DNA of 64,000 nucleotides, from NCBI GenBank assembly GCA_020809705.1, contig CP085826.1, positions 6,014,001 through 6,078,000 on the forward strand, in the 5' to 3' direction. Numbering within the stretch: position 1 is the first letter of the stretch; the number at the start of each line of letters is the position of its first letter. The notes under the pieces are model-generated. The model saw only the letters and a program-made list of their open reading frames with translations. It searched no databases and was not told where the DNA came from. The DNA is from Calonectria ilicicola. Taxonomy: Eukaryota; Ascomycota; Sordariomycetes; Hypocreales; Nectriaceae. Both the position numbers and the translations under genes were made by a program. This document shows, piece by piece, positions 60,170-64,000 of the stretch.

Positions 60170-63100
60170 TCAAGCATTGACTTCGGCAAACCATGTTCGT
60201 AGCAGTCCTGCCAATGCGCTTGGCAACTCCTCCAGATGGTGCACAATAAGATAGTACTGGAACGGGAATGTGTCGAGGTACCGCTCAATCACCACCCGGC
60301 TCTCGCCTCCATCCCTGACAAACTTTGCTTCCTTTAGTTCCAGAACACTGTCTCCCTTCTTCTTGCCCGTATCATCCATAATGATGAATACAATCATCAC
60401 TCGCTCCTCCATCGCCTCACGGAGCTGTCTGCGTATCGACTCATGCGCCGATGAGGGCGTCAATCCGTCAGACAGAATCAACGCCAATTGCCACAGATCC
60501 GAGTTTCCACTGCCTTGCTGTCGTGCCCTCCTAAAAGTCTCCATTGTCTGTTGAATGAGAAGGCCAATATCGGTTCGATCTTGCGAGAAGTTGAACTTTT
60601 GCAGAACCTTGGCACCTGCGTCAGATGCAAAGGGATCCGTAAGAGAATGGGCTGTGAAGACGTCGGCGCCAAAACCCATGACACCCACTTGACCCGCCTC
60701 CAGCATCGTCAGGGAACGCGATACCATCACCAACGACTCCATCGCCAGGTTGCCAGAGGATGATTCTCCCATACTCTTACTATCATCCACACAGAGTAAG
60801 ATTTGATACGTGCGCTTCGTAGGGATGGCTCGACGCATCCAAATCTTGTCTCGCTTGTAGCTTGACGCAATATACGGGATGATGCGTTTAATGTTAAGTC
60901 GCTTGCCTGTACGGAACGCACCAGAGAGCTTCGTCGATTGCGAGGGTGTCAGAATGAGCCGCAGTTGAGACGTCAGAGCCAACGACAGCGAATGCGTCCT
61001 AGTCTGAAACTCGGTCCACTGCTGCATCGCCTCGCCGAAATCTCGAAGTGGGCGCTGATCGTCAGATATGTGTGTGATGGAAAGCTGCGTTGAGGTCTCT
61101 TGGATTTGAGCTTCATCGTCATCCTCTTCCAGCGTCTGTGCCTCTGGCTCCGATGGGGTAGACTCGCGATTATAGTTGCCTTGCCTTGTCTTCACTCCCG
61201 ATCGTGTGTCATCCTGGTCCTTGTCTTTGTCTTGGTTGTTTGTATCAGGGGCATCTGGAGCATCGGTAGTATCCATTTTGTCAGGCTCTTGTTCGGCCGG
61301 TTCGTCCTTGTCCTCGTCCATCAGACGGCTAGAAGGGTCCTGTTTCTCCTCATCAATGGCCATCGACTCGTCAATGGGCTGCGCTTGATCATCATCCGCA
61401 GTGCCCATGGCTTGGGTGTCTGCAGCTTCATTGTCATCTTGAAGGTGCTGGAATTCGCGTCGACTCTGGTCTGCCTCTGGGTCCTGTTTGGTATCTTGCT
61501 TGTCGTCGGCCGGCTCCGCGCTCTTGATATCCTCCTGCTGTCGGTGCCATCGTTCCAAGGCGTCGCCAAGCTTCTTGAATGGATCGCTTCGTGCCGAATC
61601 TGCGCTGTCTTGCTCCTGCTCAGCTTTTTCCATGGTCTCCTGGGACCGAGACATTGAGCCCTTGTTGCCAGCGCTGGTATCCTGATCAGCAGCGCCGTCT
61701 CCCATCTCGCCGTCTTCTTGCTGGGCTGCATTGCTTTGGAACTTTTCGTCAACATCCATAGACTCGGCATTTTGATCCAGGCCAGAGCTCTTGACATCAC
61801 TGGGCGCCGCATTCTCAGTGTCCGCAGTAGCGTTATCCTGTGGGGGTTGTTGCTGATCTGTCTGCTCCTCAGACTCGTCGGGCTTTTCTTCCTCCTCGAC
61901 CTGCGGTTCTTCCTCAATCTCGTCGTTAACGCCCATCTTTTCCTCTGGCTCCTCCTCTTTTTCTTCTTCCTCTTCCCCTTGTTCCTCGCCGGCCTCTTGC
62001 TGCAGCTGCGCTTGAGCCGCAGCATCCTCAGAATCGTCGTCATCGCCCATCTCCTGGTCCTCGGATTCTTTCTTTTCCTCTTCGATATCTGAGAGATCAT
62101 CGAGCGCATCGTCCTCAGAGTCAGTTTGATGCTCGTCGCCCAGATCCAGGTCCATCTCATCCGGAAGAGCAAGTGTGTCGTTTTCTTCCGCGGTCTGTTC
62201 CTGACGGTTCATCTCTTCCTGAGCTTTCACATCTTCTTCCTCAGCGCCAGCTTCTTCGTCCTCTTGTTCGCCAGCGTCTTCTGCTTCCGGTTCCTCTGCT
62301 CCGTCATTTTGCTTCGCGTCTTCATCGGCAGCCATCTGTTCGTCATCTTTCTTTTGACCCTTCGCCTTTTCTCCTTGTTGGTCCTTTTCTGCCTCGTCTT
62401 CATTCTCTCCATCCCACATCTTCTCATCCACAGCAGCGGGGTCAAGATCATCAACATCTCCTGCCTCTTCATCCATGTCATCGTTCTCTTCTTCTTCTTC
62501 TCCGCCATTCTTAGATCCTTCCTCCTCATCGGCTCCGTCCACACTGCCCATGTCACCCTCAAGCTCTTCGTCTGCCATATCCACGGCATCTTTTTCATCC
62601 TGCATTTCTTCGTTCTTTTCCTTATTCGCTTCTTGTGCAAGCTCGGATAGATCTTCATCAGGCTGTATGTCTTTGCTGATATCTTCGGCTCCTTCTCCAT
62701 CTCCAAGACCAGTTCCAGATTCTACATTGCCTGACTCACCAGAAGTTTCGTCAGACTTTTCTTGGGGAGTGCAGAATCCCTGAGAGGCAATCTGTGTGAA
62801 GGCCTTCGTCATATTGTACGCCATGTGTGCTAGCGCTCTATGAATGTTGACAGATTGAGCAACAGATTGCTCACAAAGAGCAAGAAACTCGATCAGAATT
62901 GGTGTCGCAACGGCCATCAATCCCATTGCTGCTTGACTCAACTGCGGTTGCTCCAAATCGATTCGCTTTATCATGTCGATACAGCTGGTTACGCCCCGAT
63001 CAATCTCCTCAATATGAAGCTTCTTGATCAAAGATTGGAATCCCTCGCTGTGTTTCGTAAGCCATCCAAACTCGTCTTCTTTTCGAGGAATCTCGTTGGC

Positions 63101-64000
63101 CGCTTTCCGGGCACCTTCAACAGCAACTAAGACTTTATCGCACAGGGTCGATACAGCATTCGTCAAACTCGACAACTCCAGCTCAGGTAAGTGTGTCTCA
63201 GTCTTCTCTGCGCTAACCGCGGACCATTCCCACACTTGCTTGAGAACGAAGCTCAGTTGGGGCTGCTCCGAAATCGCGGCTTCAACCTCGTTCCGGAAAA
63301 TTGCTAAGTCGGATGAGAACTCTGCTTCCGTTTTTCTACCAACTTCCGAAGAAATTCCTTCAGGTAGTCCGCTCAGAGCAAGATACTTCGACTGGAGAGT
63401 TTGGAATCGACCATGCCAAGAATTTAATTGATCAAGAACATTCTGGTGTTTTGTCTGTCCAAATTTCGCGTGAATTTCGATGAGTCGGTTAGAGAATTGA
63501 AGAATGTGAATCAACCAGCTCAGAAGACGGGTCCAATCTGACCGCATAGTCGTTTGCACCAGTGTGCCGTTCTCTGAAAATTGTCCAAGGTTCTGAAGCA
63601 ATTTTGTTGAGGCTTGAAGTGATGCAAAACTCTCAGCAGCAGACGAAATTGAATTTCTCTGTGCCACAAGCAAATTGAGCATGCCTTCGACAAATCCAAT
63701 GCTTCGTCCAACTTCCGCACCAGTAAGGTCTTCTGAGTGATCCCTGGCAGCGTTTCTGGCCTTGGGAGCAAGATCCAGAATTTTGTGGAAGTAATAATCA
63801 ATGGCTTCAGTTGACCTGTTTCCAGAAATTCCAATCGGCCGGACGGATGAGAGGACAATCGAAAGCGATTCTTGTTCAGCAAGTTTATCCTGTCCGAGAT
63901 TGTACCTCAACCCCATCTGTCGGAGGTCGCGGAGGGTGTCTGCAAATAACTTACGCTTTCTTGTTTTCAAGTGCTTGATTTGGTCTTTGTTTTCGTCAGT
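60170..64000 (-). CDS. MDN1: midasin (MDN1/REA1), C-terminal part; gene continues past the window
   Basis: The frame is open from the stop at 60170-60172 to the right edge without an intron, at least 1275 codons. It is the C-terminal end of a dynein-related AAA ATPase that is normally close to 5000 residues. From the edge inward: a helical linker end, then a very acidic Asp/Glu-rich region (about 62750-61150) typical of midasin, then the VWA/MIDAS domain. The domain starts near 60815 with YQILLCVDDSKSMGESSS, which holds the metal-ion DxSxS site, and ends at the C-terminus (WFAEVNA). Midasin strips assembly factors (Ytm1, Rsa4) from pre-60S particles through this MIDAS domain. It is the same strand as the isochorismatase gene downstream. 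Confidence 0.96.
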   Translation of the reverse strand, partial: TDENKDQIKHLKTRKRKLFADTLRDLRQMGLRYNLGQDKLAEQESLSIVLSSVRPIGISGNRSTEAIDYYFHKILDLAPKARNAARDHSEDLTGAEVGRSIGFVEGMLNLLVAQRNSISSAAESFASLQASTKLLQNLGQFSENGTLVQTTMRSDWTRLLSWLIHILQFSNRLIEIHAKFGQTKHQNVLDQLNSWHGRFQTLQSKYLALSGLPEGISSEVGRKTEAEFSSDLAIFRNEVEAAISEQPQLSFVLKQVWEWSAVSAEKTETHLPELELSSLTNAVSTLCDKVLVAVEGARKAANEIPRKEDEFGWLTKHSEGFQSLIKKLHIEEIDRGVTSCIDMIKRIDLEQPQLSQAAMGLMAVATPILIEFLALCEQSVAQSVNIHRALAHMAYNMTKAFTQIASQGFCTPQEKSDETSGESGNVESGTGLGDGEGAEDISKDIQPDEDLSELAQEANKEKNEEMQDEKDAVDMADEELEGDMGSVDGADEEEGSKNGGEEEEENDDMDEEAGDVDDLDPAAVDEKMWDGENEDEAEKDQQGEKAKGQKKDDEQMAADEDAKQNDGAEEPEAEDAGEQEDEEAGAEEEDVKAQEEMNRQEQTAEENDTLALPDEMDLDLGDEHQTDSEDDALDDLSDIEEEKKESEDQEMGDDDDSEDAAAQAQLQQEAGEEQGEEEEEKEEEPEEKMGVNDEIEEEPQVEEEEKPDESEEQTDQQQPPQDNATADTENAAPSDVKSSGLDQNAESMDVDEKFQSNAAQQEDGEMGDGAADQDTSAGNKGSMSRSQETMEKAEQEQDSADSARSDPFKKLGDALERWHRQQEDIKSAEPADDKQDTKQDPEADQSRREFQHLQDDNEAADTQAMGTADDDQAQPIDESMAIDEEKQDPSSRLMDEDKDEPAEQEPDKMDTTDAPDAPDTNNQDKDKDQDDTRSGVKTRQGNYNRESTPSEPEAQTLEEDDDEAQIQETSTQLSITHISDDQRPLRDFGEAMQQWTEFQTRTHSLSLALTSQLRLILTPSQSTKLSGAFRTGKRLNIKRIIPYIASSYKRDKIWMRRAIPTKRTYQILLCVDDSKSMGESSSGNLAMESLVMVSRSLTMLEAGQVGVMGFGADVFTAHSLTDPFASDAGAKVLQKFNFSQDRTDIGLLIQQTMETFRRARQQGSGNSDLWQLALILSDGLTPSSAHESIRRQLREAMEERVMIVFIIMDDTGKKKGDSVLELKEAKFVRDGGESRVVIERYLDTFPFQYYLIVHHLEELPSALAGLLRTWFAEVNA

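Noticed and set aside
62126..62650. 174-codon very hydrophobic plus-strand frame, and neighbours at 61100-61657 and 61718-62092
   Set aside because: They are the reverse complement of the Asp/Glu-rich midasin region: GAA/GAG/GAT read antisense as TTC/CTC/ATC, giving false Phe/Leu/Ile-rich membrane proteins.
1..64000. tRNA, rRNA, CRISPR array, intact transposon or toxin/secondary-metabolite cluster
   Set aside because: A read-through for GTTCRA-type tRNA boxes, transposase or reverse-transcriptase motifs, regular spacers and large synthase domains found nothing convincing. A tRNA scan and repeat search would be decisive.

Overview
This is a chromosomal window from a filamentous ascomycete, most likely Sordariomycetes and probably Hypocreales. 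The evidence is protein-level: dense protein-coding genes with short spliceosomal introns (mostly about 50-210 nt, GTRAGT-type donors, CTAAC/CTGAC branch sites, YAG acceptors), a Ste3-type pheromone receptor, a Zn2Cys6 regulator and a fungal DUF4203 protein. I see no bacterial operons, CRISPR array, rRNA, tRNA, intact transposon or secondary-metabolite cluster. Genus and species cannot be fixed by eye.

Layout, left to right. 1-86: possible last codons of a plus-strand gene. 347-1975 (-): RCH1/SLC10A7-type transporter. 2741-4669 (-): Erf4/Golgin-A7 subunit of a palmitoyltransferase, with an unresolved N-terminal frame. 7239-8776 (+): conserved multi-pass membrane/coiled-coil protein. 8777-14385: long gene-poor interval with several short tandem repeats. 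14386-17681 (+): large DUF4203 membrane protein. 18335-20078 (-): a-factor-type receptor STE3. 21626-22197 (+): mitochondrial single-strand DNA-binding protein RIM1. 22641-24335 (-): glutathione synthetase. 25911-31589 (+): SNF2-family ATPase with a SAM-like N-terminus. 32208-33480 (-): secreted M28 leucine aminopeptidase. 33481-37254: AT-rich, gene-free. 37255-39173 (+): 5-aminolevulinate synthase. 39736-41790 (+): Zn2Cys6 transcription factor. 42017-43857 (-): bifunctional thiamine enzyme THI6. 44352-45968 (-): type II NADH dehydrogenase. 46507-52019 (-): U3 snoRNP protein UTP10. 52858-53826 (+): IAH1-like GDSL esterase. 55823-57766 (+): unrecognised fungal protein. 58174-59125 (-): isochorismatase-family hydrolase. 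60170 to beyond 64000 (-): C-terminal third or less of midasin (MDN1/REA1).

The genes are mostly housekeeping and do not form one pathway. Weak themes are mitochondrial function (RIM1, HEM1, NDE-type dehydrogenase), ribosome biogenesis (UTP10 for the small subunit, midasin for the large) and cofactor/redox supply (HEM1, THI6, GSH2). Exon joins were built by hand. Each one listed keeps the reading frame and total length divisible by three, and most are supported by conserved residues across the junction. The points most worth checking are the ERF4 N-terminus, two stop-free introns whose length is a multiple of three (SNF2 gene and the 55823 gene), a 16-nt microexon in the isochorismatase gene, a uORF ahead of the DUF4203 gene, and duplicated hairpin units in the AT-rich gap. 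I found no convincing wholly new system.
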